64,000 nt of DNA, from contig CALMYL010000006.1 of NCBI GenBank assembly GCA_937873695.1, positions 415,185 through 479,184 of the forward strand. The letters are read 5' to 3'. Positions 53,248 to 61,307 of the stretch are shown one piece after another (position 1 is the stretch's first letter; every line of letters starts with the position of its first letter). Made by a program: the position numbers and the translations under genes. The notes beneath the pieces are model-generated. The model was not told the origin of the DNA. It ran no database searches and was given only the letters and a program-made list of their open reading frames with translations. This stretch comes from an uncultured Ignavibacteria bacterium. GTDB taxonomy: Bacteria > Bacteroidota > Ignavibacteria > Tepidaquicellales > OLB5.

Positions 53248-53288
53248 AATTTGCAATCTGTAATTTGAAATATGTAATCTGAAATTAA
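53248..53288. repeat. Degenerate heptamer array, right boundary of the four-helix-bundle cassette
   Basis: Six 7 nt units, including AATTTGC, AATCTGT and AATCTGA. The paaA stop codon (53285-53287) lies in the last unit, so the array abuts the coding end directly. Confidence 0.78.
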
Positions 53289-54283
53289 GCTAATGGCACA
53301 GTATACTTAGATTCAGCTTTCAAAAGCGCTCTTCTCACCCATGCGCCCTTTTCTTCAGCCCACCTTCTTACCTGAAGGCGTTCTTTGTTGCAGGGTCCGT
53401 CTCCGTTTATAACTCTTTTGAATTCTTCCCAGTCAGGCTCTGTGTATTCCCATACTCCGGTTTTCTCATTCTTTTTCAACTTGTGGTCTGGGATTGTCAA
53501 ACCAAGATCCCATATCTTTGGAACATATTCTTCAAGGAAACGGTGACGCATATCATCGTTTGAAGCCATTTTTACTTTCCATCTCATAAGTATCTCAGTA
53601 TGGTCGCTTACCTTATCCGGCGGGCCGTGGAAGTGCATGATCGGCTGCCACCACCTGTTAAGCGCATCCTGAACCATTTCGCGCTGCTGGGGTGTGCCGG
53701 TAGCTAGGAATACAACATTATCATGTCCGTATTTTAAATGGAATGATTCCTCGCTGCAAATCCTTTCAAGGGCGCGGCAATATGGACCGTAGGAACCCTT
53801 GGAGTTTGTTACCTGGTTGATAATCGCTCCAGCATCTATAAGCCATGCAATTATCGCAGTATCTGCCCAAGTCATAGCAGGGTAATTAAACACATTTGAG
53901 TATTTTGATTTCCCGTTTATCAGGTCATTTATCATATCTTCGCGGGTTTTGCCCAGCGTTTCCGCCGCACTGTATAATAATTGCGCATGCCCGACTTCAT
54001 CCTGAACCTTTGCCATTAACGCAAGCTTTCTTCTGAAGCCCGGCGCGCGGGTTATCCACGTGCCTTCAGGCAATGCGCCGATAATTTCGCTGTGTGCATG
54101 CTGCTCTATCATTCTGATTAGCTGCTTACGGTATGCCTTTGGCATCCAGTCTTTTGGTTCAATTTTATCACCCGCTGTTATTCTTGCTTCAAACTCAGCA
54201 AGTTTTACAGGGTCTTCACCCTCTGTAAGGCTCTTTGCCTTATCTTTTGTGTCGATTTGTGCGTTTCCGTACATAGTTTTCAT
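53285..54283 (-). CDS. paaA: Phenylacetyl-CoA epoxidase catalytic subunit PaaA
   Basis: A 332-residue diiron oxygenase subunit that epoxidises phenylacetyl-CoA in aerobic phenylacetate breakdown. Ligand-bearing helices are visible in [17 protein letters not shown] (about residues 54-70), [19 protein letters not shown] (about 90-108) and [15 protein letters not shown] (about 192-206). The family segment [15 protein letters not shown] follows. The length is normal. It is the first structural gene after the TetR regulator, 125 nt away across a CCCCGCA/TGCGGGG hairpin. The reductase gene paaE and the downstream paa genes are not present here. Confidence 0.96.
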   Translation of the reverse strand: MKTMYGNAQIDTKDKAKSLTEGEDPVKLAEFEARITAGDKIEPKDWMPKAYRKQLIRMIEQHAHSEIIGALPEGTWITRAPGFRRKLALMAKVQDEVGHAQLLYSAAETLGKTREDMINDLINGKSKYSNVFNYPAMTWADTAIIAWLIDAGAIINQVTNSKGSYGPYCRALERICSEESFHLKYGHDNVVFLATGTPQQREMVQDALNRWWQPIMHFHGPPDKVSDHTEILMRWKVKMASNDDMRHRFLEEYVPKIWDLGLTIPDHKLKKNEKTGVWEYTEPDWEEFKRVINGDGPCNKERLQVRRWAEEKGAWVRRALLKAESKYTVPLA

Positions 54284-54289
54284 CCTGAG

Positions 54290-54308
54290 CCCCGCATCAA
54301 GTGCGGGG
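54290..54308. repeat. CCCCGCA/TGCGGGG hairpin between tetR and paaA
   Basis: A 7 bp perfect stem with a TCAAG loop. It sits within a longer string (CATCCTGAGC ... GCGAAGGATCTC) whose ends are also inversely repeated (ATCCT/AGGAT). It may be a mobile palindrome or an attenuator. Confidence 0.55.
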
Positions 54309-54408
54309 TAAACTGCGCGAAGGATCTCATCGCGCTGTTATTAGTTTATGGATTCTGGTTTCTTATTAAATTATTCAACGGATAAACCGCAGTCATCCGA
54401 TGAATTTT

Positions 54409-54993
54409 TCATACAGCTGCCTTGACTCTCAGCCCTGTTGTAATAAATCTGTACAAATGCACCGATATTTCATCAGGTGTCATATTACCTTTCGGACTGT
54501 ACCACTCGGTTATCCAGTTTACTGCTGATAGTATCGTAAGCACCGCGAATTTTTTATCCGGCGCCTCAAATACATTTTCATTTTCACCATTGATGAGTAT
54601 CTGCATAAAGCCGTCTTCATATTTGTTGCGGAGCTTAACGAATTCCGCCAGCTTGCCTGCAGGAAGCCTGCGCCACTCACGAAGAAATACCGTTGATGAA
54701 TCAAGATCATCGGTAACAATCTTAACATGATTTTTAATTGCAGTGGCAAGTTTTTCTTCCGCGTTAAAGTACACGTCGTTTACTTCATCAATGGCTTTAA
54801 TAAGCTCATCAGCCATACGGAAACATATCGTTTCGAGTATCTCATCTTTACTTTTTATGTGGCTGTACAGACTCGCCGCCTCAATACCAAGTTCAGCGGC
54901 TATATCTCTCATTGAGGCTGCTTCGAAACCTTTTTGCCTGAAAAGTTTTGCCGAAGTGGTTATTATTTGCTCTTTTCGTGAAATAGTATCCAT
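54409..54993 (-). CDS. TetR/AcrR family regulator of the paa cluster
   Basis: A 194-residue repressor. The helix-turn-helix occupies residues 9-52 (IITTSAKLFRQKGFEAASMR, then DIAAELGIEAASLYSHIKSK). The C-terminal ligand-binding domain resembles those of acyl-CoA-responsive regulators next to paa genes (REWRRLPAGKLAEFVKLRNKYE). Phenylacetyl-CoA is the likely inducer by analogy with PaaR. A perfect inverted repeat (55026-55039) lies at its own predicted start site, implying autorepression. Read-through to paaA would put the catalytic genes under the same control, since no separate paaA promoter was found. Confidence 0.92.
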   Translation of the reverse strand: MDTISRKEQIITTSAKLFRQKGFEAASMRDIAAELGIEAASLYSHIKSKDEILETICFRMADELIKAIDEVNDVYFNAEEKLATAIKNHVKIVTDDLDSSTVFLREWRRLPAGKLAEFVKLRNKYEDGFMQILINGENENVFEAPDKKFAVLTILSAVNWITEWYSPKGNMTPDEISVHLYRFITTGLRVKAAV

Positions 54994-55025
54994 TTTTTAG
55001 TAAAAATCTACATTTACCGGAATTA

Positions 55026-55039
55026 CTAACGTTTGTTAG
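55026..55039. promoter_or_regulatory. TetR operator
   Basis: CTAAC-GTTT-GTTAG, a perfect inverted repeat, 33 nt upstream of the regulator's start codon and immediately downstream of the -7 element. The spacing would let the bound repressor block initiation. Confidence 0.75.
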
Positions 55040-55040
55040 G

Positions 55041-55072
55041 CAAAAATAACTACTTTATTGCAAATATGCAAA
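55041..55072 (-). promoter_or_regulatory. TTTG-N20-TAnnTTTG promoter of the tetR-paa operon
   Basis: Read leftward: TTTG (55072-55069), 20 nt, TATTTTTG (55048-55041). It is perfect at both elements and directly followed by the operator. Confidence 0.75.
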
Positions 55073-55131
55073 TCCAGTAAGCGAGAAGATAATTGGGTAT
55101 GTTAAATTCTTTGATAAAGGTACATTAATAG

Positions 55132-55154
55132 ATTCCCGCCTACGCGGGAATGAC
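55132..55154. repeat. ATTCCCGC...GCGGGAATGAC palindrome
   Basis: Arms TTCCCGC (55133-55139) and GCGGGAA (55144-55150) around CTAC, just after the MATE gene end. The motif resembles widespread ATTCCCGC/GCGGGAAT intergenic repeats and the copies at 41717 and 51563. Confidence 0.65.
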
Positions 55155-55161
55155 GAGCAGG

Positions 55162-56559
55162 CTAATGTATATCAAACTTCTCTATGGGCGATTCGACCGG
55201 TTCATCAGGTTTTTTCCCAAGGGCAAACTTACGGTTTTTCCATCTGCCCAAGCGCCACCAAAAAGCTATTAGTACACCTTTTGTAATCGAAGTTGCGAAT
55301 ATCGCGATCCATATCCCGTTCATGCCGTACTCCGGAGCGAGTATTGCCGCAAGCGGTATCCTTAGAGCTGTAACAGGCAAGTATATAGCCAAAGGCGGCA
55401 ATGAGTTGCCCGCTCCCGCAAATGCGCCGGAAAATATCTGCTCGCTCATAGCGAAAAATATGCTGAATGCCGCTATCATATTATAGATTTTTGCTGTTTC
55501 AATTACCGACTGGTCGGTTGTGAATATTCCAGCTATCTGCGCAGGAAAAAAGAACAGTACAACACCATAGATTGCCATTGGTATCCATGAAAGATACAAT
55601 ACGCGCCATGCGCCCTTGTTTGCGCGGTCATAATTTCCCGCGCCAATGTTCTGACCCACAACAATTGAGGCGGTTATTGCGAATGCTTCGCCGACCTGGT
55701 AGGGGATGGCCTCCGAACGGTGGCCTATGCCGAGCGCTGCCAGACCCGTTGTGCCGAAATCAGCCACATAGCGGCTTACGAATATGTAAATGAAAGAAAA
55801 CGCGAGACCCTCAAGCGATAGCGGCAAACCTATCTTTATGGTTTCCTTTGTGACCTTCCAGTTGTAATTAACATCTTTTATTATCTTGGAAAATTTCTTT
55901 TGTACTGAACTGATGAAACCTTTTCTTTTTAACAGAACCAGCATTATCAAAAAAACACTTCCGTATGATGTCATTGTGGCAATTGATGCGCCGCGAATAC
56001 CGAGATCAAATGTGAATATAAGGAGGGGGGAGAGTACTATCTTTAATCCAAATACAACCAATAATAATCTAAATGGTGTTTGTGTATTACCGTGACCCCT
56101 GAATATGGCACTGCCTGATTCAAACAATATAATTGCCGGAAGTAAAACAAGTATCGGGAAAAGATATTCATTGGCTAGAATTGCCTTTGGTGCATCAAGA
56201 TTTGTGAAACCGTACAGTACAGGCAGTAAGGGAATCATTATAGCCGCAATTAACAATCCCCATATTACGGAATTCACAAGATTAAGCGTGCCAACATGCC
56301 GGGCGGAATCTTCATCCTTGGCTCCCACTGATTGCGATACCAGCGCATTTGTGCCTATCGGCACAAGTTCGCCCAGCGCAAAAGCGCCCCATGAAAGGAA
56401 CGTGCCCACAGCCAGCGCGGCAAGATGCTCGCTGGATATCTTGCCTATCCAGTATGAATCTAGTATCGCCACCGCAAGACTCCTGCCAAGGTTCTGCAAA
56501 AACACCGGCCATGCAAGTCTTACTATCTGTTTATTTAAATTTCCTGATGTAGTTAGCAA
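55162..56559 (-). CDS. MATE family efflux transporter
   Basis: A 465-residue membrane protein with about twelve helices in two homologous halves. Family marks are LAWPVFLQNLGRSLAVAILD (residues 14-33), GTNALVSQSVGAKDEDSARH (about 68-87) and, in the second half, VGEAFAITASIVVGQNIGAG (about 283-302). It exports drugs or metabolites in exchange for Na+ or H+; the substrate is not predictable. It is monocistronic, flanked by intergenic repeats on both sides. Confidence 0.93.
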   Translation of the reverse strand: MLTTSGNLNKQIVRLAWPVFLQNLGRSLAVAILDSYWIGKISSEHLAALAVGTFLSWGAFALGELVPIGTNALVSQSVGAKDEDSARHVGTLNLVNSVIWGLLIAAIMIPLLPVLYGFTNLDAPKAILANEYLFPILVLLPAIILFESGSAIFRGHGNTQTPFRLLLVVFGLKIVLSPLLIFTFDLGIRGASIATMTSYGSVFLIMLVLLKRKGFISSVQKKFSKIIKDVNYNWKVTKETIKIGLPLSLEGLAFSFIYIFVSRYVADFGTTGLAALGIGHRSEAIPYQVGEAFAITASIVVGQNIGAGNYDRANKGAWRVLYLSWIPMAIYGVVLFFFPAQIAGIFTTDQSVIETAKIYNMIAAFSIFFAMSEQIFSGAFAGAGNSLPPLAIYLPVTALRIPLAAILAPEYGMNGIWIAIFATSITKGVLIAFWWRLGRWKNRKFALGKKPDEPVESPIEKFDIH

Positions 56560-56584
56560 AGATTTGTCTTAATTTGTAATTGTT

Positions 56585-56679
56585 TTCGTGCCACGAATAT
56601 ATTTAGAGTTATCTCTGAATAAATATGTAATCAGGGTTCATATAATAATTTCTGCATAGCCGATTTCGTGGCACGAATA
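56585..56679. repeat. Pair of TTCGTGSCACGAATA repeats
   Basis: TTCGTGCCACGAATA (56585-56599) and TTCGTGGCACGAATA (56665-56679) differ only at the centre base. Each is nearly palindromic (TCGTG/CACGA). They bracket an 65 bp AT-rich spacer between the MATE gene and tadA. Confidence 0.65.
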
Positions 56680-56703
56680 GCTTCGCAAAAATATCAGTCA
56701 GAT

Positions 56704-57153
56704 CTATCTCTTCACATCAAAAAAACTTCTCAGCAGCTCACCGCATTTATCATCCATTATGCCTCCGGTAACATTAAGCCTGTGATTCAGCGCCTTATTA
56801 TTTGTTATATTCAGCACGCTGCCGCATGCCCCTGATTTATTATCATACGCCCCGAAGAACAGTGCATCCAGCTTCGCAAGCACAATTGCGCCTGCGCACA
56901 TTGAGCATGGCTCAAGTGTTACATACATTGTACATCCCAGCAGTACCTTTGATGTGAGGTATTCAGCCGCTGATGTGAGTGCGATGATCTCAGCATGAGC
57001 TGTAGGATCCTTAAGTGTTTCAACCTGGTTGTGACCCTTACCTATTATCATGTTATCAAAAACAATTACCGCGCCAATGGGGATTTCACCCTTTTCATAA
57101 GCCTTTTCAGCTTCGCGGTACGCGTACTGCATCCATATTTCGTGTGGTGACAT
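56704..57153 (-). CDS. tadA: tRNA-specific adenosine deaminase
   Basis: A 149-residue zinc deaminase that converts A34 of tRNA-Arg(ACG) to inosine. The zinc and proton-shuttle residues lie in PTAHAEIIAL (about 50-59, HAE) and TLEPCSMCAGAIV (about 79-91, PCxxC). GEIPIGAVIV precedes them. The length is typical. It is a single gene, followed upstream by a repeat-rich gap towards mutS. Confidence 0.95.
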   Translation of the reverse strand: MSPHEIWMQYAYREAEKAYEKGEIPIGAVIVFDNMIIGKGHNQVETLKDPTAHAEIIALTSAAEYLTSKVLLGCTMYVTLEPCSMCAGAIVLAKLDALFFGAYDNKSGACGSVLNITNNKALNHRLNVTGGIMDDKCGELLRSFFDVKR

Positions 57154-57170
57154 GTATAAAAAAATTATTT

Positions 57171-57368
57171 AACAACAGAGTAACAGAGATTCAGAGAAAC
57201 TGAGAAATATGTTAATTTCAAATGTCTCTGATTCTCTGTTGTTCACTTGCCTTTGTTCAGTTACTTAAAAATTCTCTTTAATTGCCTTATCTAAGTTGAC
57301 AATAAATTGACATCAGTTTATTGATTTATTCCAAACTCAGTGTCTCTGATTCTCTGTTGTTCATTTGC
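57171..57368. repeat. CTCTG-rich repeats between tadA and mutS
   Basis: A 28 nt sequence containing TCTCTGATTCTCTG occurs twice as a direct repeat (57223-57250 and 57341-57368) with one mismatch. An inverted, diverged copy lies at 57171-57200. The second direct copy covers the mutS stop codon. Confidence 0.7.
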
Positions 57369-59976
57369 TTTTATTAAGGTCTTTTGAGATCTTCTTCAAC
57401 TCCTGAAGTTTATTCAGTGCGTCCAATGGAGTCATATTCTCAAGGTCTATTTTATTCAGGATATCATTCAGTTCATTATCCTTATATTCAAACAGGTTTA
57501 TCTGGAATTCATCCTTCCTTCTTGTGCGCTCTTCGCGTTTTTCAAGGTTACCCAGAATTTCCTTTGCGCGTTTTGTTACCATATCAGGCAGACCCGCCAT
57601 TTGGGCAACGTGAATTCCAAAGCTGTGGTCAGCGGTACCTTCATTTATCCTGTGAAGGAAAATCACTTTTTCGCCAACTTCCTTAACCTCTACCCTAGAG
57701 TTTTTTATCCTTGGGTACAGACTCGCAAGCGCATTTAATTCATGGTAATGCGTTGCAAAAAGTGTTTTGGCTTTTGCATTCGGATTTTCGTGGATATACT
57801 CTGTAATTGCCCATGCTATCGATATACCATCATATGTGCTTGTACCCCTGCCAACCTCATCAAGCAGCACAAGGCTCTTAGGCGTTAAGTTATTCAGTAT
57901 ATTTGCTGATTCCTGCATTTCCACAAGGAAAGTACTTTCACCCCGTGCAATATTATCCATAGCTCCAACACGGGTAAATATTCGGTCACAAATTCCGATG
58001 GTAGCCTTCTTTGCAGGTACAAATGAACCAATCTGAGCAAGCAGTACAATTAAACCAACCTGCCGCAGGTAACTCGATTTACCGCTCATGTTAGGACCGG
58101 TAATAATTATTACCTGCGAATCATCAGGGTCAAGTGTTGTATCGTTGGGTACGTACTTCTCTCCCGCAGGAAGCAATTGCTCAATTACTGGATGCCTGCC
58201 TTCAGTTATTCTAAGATCATTATTATCGCTTATATCAGGTTTGGTGTATTTACATTGTCTTGCGATTTCAGCGAAGCCAAGAAGTACATCAATTACGCCT
58301 ATCATTGCGGCGTTCAGCTGAATATCAGCGGCAAATTCCACAACACTCTGCCTTACATCAGCAAACAGCTTCGATTCAAGCGCGGAAATTTTTTCATTGG
58401 CGGTTAATATCTTCTCTTCGTATTCCTTTAATTCCTGTGTAATATAACGCTCAGCGTTAACAAGCGTCTGCTTGCGTATATAGCCTTCAAGCCCTTCGGC
58501 TTTATCCTTATTGGCTTTTGATATTTCTATATAATAACCAAATACTTTGTTATAACTTACCTTCAGCGAGTTTATCTTTGTGCGTTCGCGCTCCCTGCGC
58601 TGGTAATTTTCCATCCACGCTTCGCCGCTGTTAAGTATGCTGCGCAATTCATCAAGCTCTGCATTATAACCGGGCTTTATAGTAATGCGTGTATCAGTGG
58701 TTAATGGACTCTCCTCATTAATACTCTTATCTATCAGCTCAACAACTTCTTTTAATTCCTTAAGATTATTATTTATATCCTTCAGCGTTTTTGCCTCAGC
58801 CTTTAGAAGCTCCTGTTTTACCTCACTAATATTTTTAAGAGAATATTTCAGGTTGATCAGATCACGGGCAACTGCCCTTGCAGTCGCGATCTTTGAAATG
58901 AGCCTTTCAAGATCGCCGATATTCTTAAATTGCGCGGTAAGATTCCCCCAAAGAGGTTTGTTCTCATAGAATTCCACAACGCACTGCTGCCTTTTGTGTA
59001 TCTGGGAAAGTTTCTTCAGCGGGCGCGATATCCAGTTCTTAAGCAGTCTTGCGCCCATTGCTGTCTGTGTTCTGTCCAAAATTGATATCAGTGTACCTTC
59101 GCGGGAGCCGCCTGCCATTGATGAAATAATTTCAAGGTTACGTTTTGTGGAATCATCCAGTATTATATAATCGCTGGTATCGTAATACGCGATTTTGTTA
59201 ATATGGGTTAAGTTACCTTTTTGAGTTTCGTTGATGTAACTCATTATTCCGCCGGCAGCAATTACGCCAAGCGGGTATTCATCAAGTCCGTAGCCTTTTA
59301 ACGATTTAGTTTTAAACTGCGCGAGCAATAATTCATTGCAATAGTCAAAATTGAATATCCATTCATCAAGCTTGGTTATAGTCATACGCGCCTGTACCAA
59401 TGGATTATGTTCCATATCAATCACATTCGCAAAGAGCGCTTTTTGTGATTTGGAAATAATTATTTCAGCAGGACCGATCAGTTCAAGCTGATCCTTGACA
59501 TTCTTGAATGCAATTTCACACGCAAGAAATTCACCGGTTGATATATCACAAAAAGCCATGCCGCATTTTTCATCGCGTGTAAACAGGCAGGCTATATAAT
59601 TATTGGTTTTGTGGTCAAGCAGCTTATCAGAAAACGTCAGGCCGGGGGTAACAACTTCAACAACATCACGTTTTACTATTCCTTTGGCAAGCTTTGGGTC
59701 TTCAAGCTGTTCGCAGACGGCTACTTTGTAGCCTGCTTTAACAAGTTTTGGCAGGTAATTATCAATGGCGTGGTGGGGGAAGCCCGCAAGCGCAACATCG
59801 CTTGCGCCGCCGTTTGAGCGTTTGGTAAGCGTTATCCCCAGTACTTTTGATGCAATGGCGGCATCAGTATCAAACGTCTCGAAGAAATCACCCATGCGGA
59901 ATAACAGGATAGTATCGGGGTACTTTGCCTTAATTTGGGAATATTGCCGCATAAGCGGTGTCTGGGTTTCTGCCAT
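57361..59976 (-). CDS. mutS: DNA mismatch repair protein MutS
   Basis: An 871-residue MutS1 protein that recognises mismatches and recruits MutL. The mismatch-reading motif is in RMGDFFETF (about residues 27-35, Phe-x-Glu). The connector, lever and clamp domains follow. The ATPase has the Walker A loop TGPNMSGKSSYLRQVG (about 622-637), Walker B LVLLDEVGRGTSTYDG, and the conserved FATHYHEL. A short C-terminal extension (ERTRRKDEFQINLFEYKD) precedes a Leu-rich end that resembles the tetramerisation tail. mutL is not in the window. Its stop codon lies in a repeat shared with the gap to tadA. Confidence 0.97.
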   Translation of the reverse strand: MAETQTPLMRQYSQIKAKYPDTILLFRMGDFFETFDTDAAIASKVLGITLTKRSNGGASDVALAGFPHHAIDNYLPKLVKAGYKVAVCEQLEDPKLAKGIVKRDVVEVVTPGLTFSDKLLDHKTNNYIACLFTRDEKCGMAFCDISTGEFLACEIAFKNVKDQLELIGPAEIIISKSQKALFANVIDMEHNPLVQARMTITKLDEWIFNFDYCNELLLAQFKTKSLKGYGLDEYPLGVIAAGGIMSYINETQKGNLTHINKIAYYDTSDYIILDDSTKRNLEIISSMAGGSREGTLISILDRTQTAMGARLLKNWISRPLKKLSQIHKRQQCVVEFYENKPLWGNLTAQFKNIGDLERLISKIATARAVARDLINLKYSLKNISEVKQELLKAEAKTLKDINNNLKELKEVVELIDKSINEESPLTTDTRITIKPGYNAELDELRSILNSGEAWMENYQRRERERTKINSLKVSYNKVFGYYIEISKANKDKAEGLEGYIRKQTLVNAERYITQELKEYEEKILTANEKISALESKLFADVRQSVVEFAADIQLNAAMIGVIDVLLGFAEIARQCKYTKPDISDNNDLRITEGRHPVIEQLLPAGEKYVPNDTTLDPDDSQVIIITGPNMSGKSSYLRQVGLIVLLAQIGSFVPAKKATIGICDRIFTRVGAMDNIARGESTFLVEMQESANILNNLTPKSLVLLDEVGRGTSTYDGISIAWAITEYIHENPNAKAKTLFATHYHELNALASLYPRIKNSRVEVKEVGEKVIFLHRINEGTADHSFGIHVAQMAGLPDMVTKRAKEILGNLEKREERTRRKDEFQINLFEYKDNELNDILNKIDLENMTPLDALNKLQELKKISKDLNKSK

Positions 59977-60052
59977 TAAATCACTTTAAAATAATTGGGA
60001 ATTTGTAAAAATACCTTAAAATTGAGGGAGTTTCAATTGAGAAATGGGGATA

Positions 60053-60358
60053 TTAATTAATTGATATTCTTTCACGCCAGTTTTTGGGGTCTCTGCTAAG
60101 ATGAGTTACTGATAATATATTCACAATTTCATTTTCAATTATATAGTATATCCCAAACGGAAACTTGTGCAAAAGTGCTCTTCTTACGTTTTTATATACA
60201 ATTTGGTAAAGCATTGGGTTTGTTTCTAACAACAGTAAATTAGTTTCAATTTCTTTCAAGAACGTTTTTCCGAGGCCATCTTTTTCATTTTCGTACCAAT
60301 TGTAAGCATCCAGCATATCAAGTTCTGCTGAATCTTTTACATTAATTCTGTAATTCAT
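60053..60358 (-). CDS. RelE/ParE family toxin
   Basis: A 101-residue toxin. The family core is visible in YRINVKDSAELDMLDAYNWY (3-22), LGKTFLKEIETNLLLLETNP, RRALLHKFPFGIYYIIE (about 59-75) and the C-terminal VTHLSRDPKNWRERI. The Arg-rich strand and the ending HxxRDPxxWxxR are typical of ParE-like toxins, which poison gyrase, or of RelE-like ribosome-dependent nucleases; sequence alone does not decide. It overlaps the antitoxin stop by ATGA (60355-60358), the classic coupled arrangement. Confidence 0.9.
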   Translation of the reverse strand: MNYRINVKDSAELDMLDAYNWYENEKDGLGKTFLKEIETNLLLLETNPMLYQIVYKNVRRALLHKFPFGIYYIIENEIVNILSVTHLSRDPKNWRERISIN

Positions 60359-60573
60359 TTAGACCCCAGAATGCGTGCTTTTACTTCATCCCATGAAGAT
60401 CCGCTTTCCGGGTTCTTATAATGAGCCTCAAGTCTTCTATCTAATTCCTCTTTTTGTTCATCAGTAAGAGGAATATCGTTTGGATTAGATAGGCTATCCC
60501 AAAGATCTCCAATTAATTCCAATTTTTCAGCATCAGGTAATTTCAGGACTTCTTTTAAAATATTTGTATCCAT
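60355..60573 (-). CDS. Addiction-module antitoxin (TIGR02574-like)
   Basis: A 72-residue acidic protein of the addiction-module component family. ILKEVLKLPDAEKLELIGDL (5-24), then WDSL, then LTDEQKEELDRRLEAHYKNP (36-55) and SWDEVKARI are the family pattern. It precedes and overlaps its toxin by four bases, so the two are translated together. Such antitoxins wrap the toxin and usually repress the operon. No clear promoter was found in the 59 bp gap upstream. Confidence 0.9.
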   Translation of the reverse strand: MDTNILKEVLKLPDAEKLELIGDLWDSLSNPNDIPLTDEQKEELDRRLEAHYKNPESGSSWDEVKARILGSK

Positions 60574-60632
60574 ATGATATGTGATTTTCTTAAATCTATA
60601 AATTCAAATTAAAAAATACAATGTAAAGTATA

Positions 60633-61175
60633 TCATTGTTCCTTTATCAAATAAAGCCTGTTATCTTCAACAAGGTACATCATCGGGGCGATCTTTATTT
60701 TGGGATAAACTTTCCTTAAGCGGATAGTTTCGCTGAGTATAAAATCAATTTCATTCCCAATCTCAAATTTAGGCGCTGATTCATCAAATTGTTTTTCAGC
60801 CTGTTCCCTTGTCCATCCCGCGCGTTCCATCAAACCTTTTATGAAAATATCCTTCTTCGAGGCAAGATCCACCATGCCACAATGATTATGTCCTATCAAG
60901 GCGATCTGTTTGGCTCCTCCCACGGATATTGCGAAGGATACTTTGAACTCACTGTAACGCAGGTTTGCGCCTCCGGCGCGGATGATGAAGGCGAAGTTAT
61001 CCGGAATATTCAGATGTTTACGGTTATCCATACACATACCAATAAGCAGCTGCGCGCTGGTATATGCCGTGAACGGCTTGTTTAAGTTATGATATTCCAG
61101 CAGGTTGCCAATCGGCTGATCCTTGTACTCAGCAGGAATATCTGTAATCGCTTCTATTTTTTGCAGTCTGTTCAT
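60633..61175 (-). CDS. Beta-class carbonic anhydrase
   Basis: A 180-residue zinc enzyme that interconverts CO2 and bicarbonate. The zinc and catalytic residues are Cys48, Asp50 and Arg52 in IGMCMDNRKHL, and His96 with Cys99 in LIGHNHCGMVDL. IRAGGAN (about 65-71) is the second family mark. The length matches the short clade of beta enzymes. It supplies bicarbonate, for instance to the AccC reaction, but it is not linked to accBC in this window. It is monocistronic. Confidence 0.92.
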   Translation of the reverse strand: MNRLQKIEAITDIPAEYKDQPIGNLLEYHNLNKPFTAYTSAQLLIGMCMDNRKHLNIPDNFAFIIRAGGANLRYSEFKVSFAISVGGAKQIALIGHNHCGMVDLASKKDIFIKGLMERAGWTREQAEKQFDESAPKFEIGNEIDFILSETIRLRKVYPKIKIAPMMYLVEDNRLYLIKEQ

Positions 61176-61307
61176 TTTCTTGCAGTTTTTAAATTTTATC
61201 AGGCAAAATATAAAAATTTATGATACCATAAAATGTCAATTTAATTAAACCAATTAAATAGTTAATTTAAAAGGATTTTATAAAATTTTTTGGGCTGAAG
61301 TATATTT

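Noticed and set aside
60053-60573. The toxin-antitoxin pair as part of a larger mobile element
   Set aside because: No integrase, transposase, att-like repeats or composition break was found on either side.
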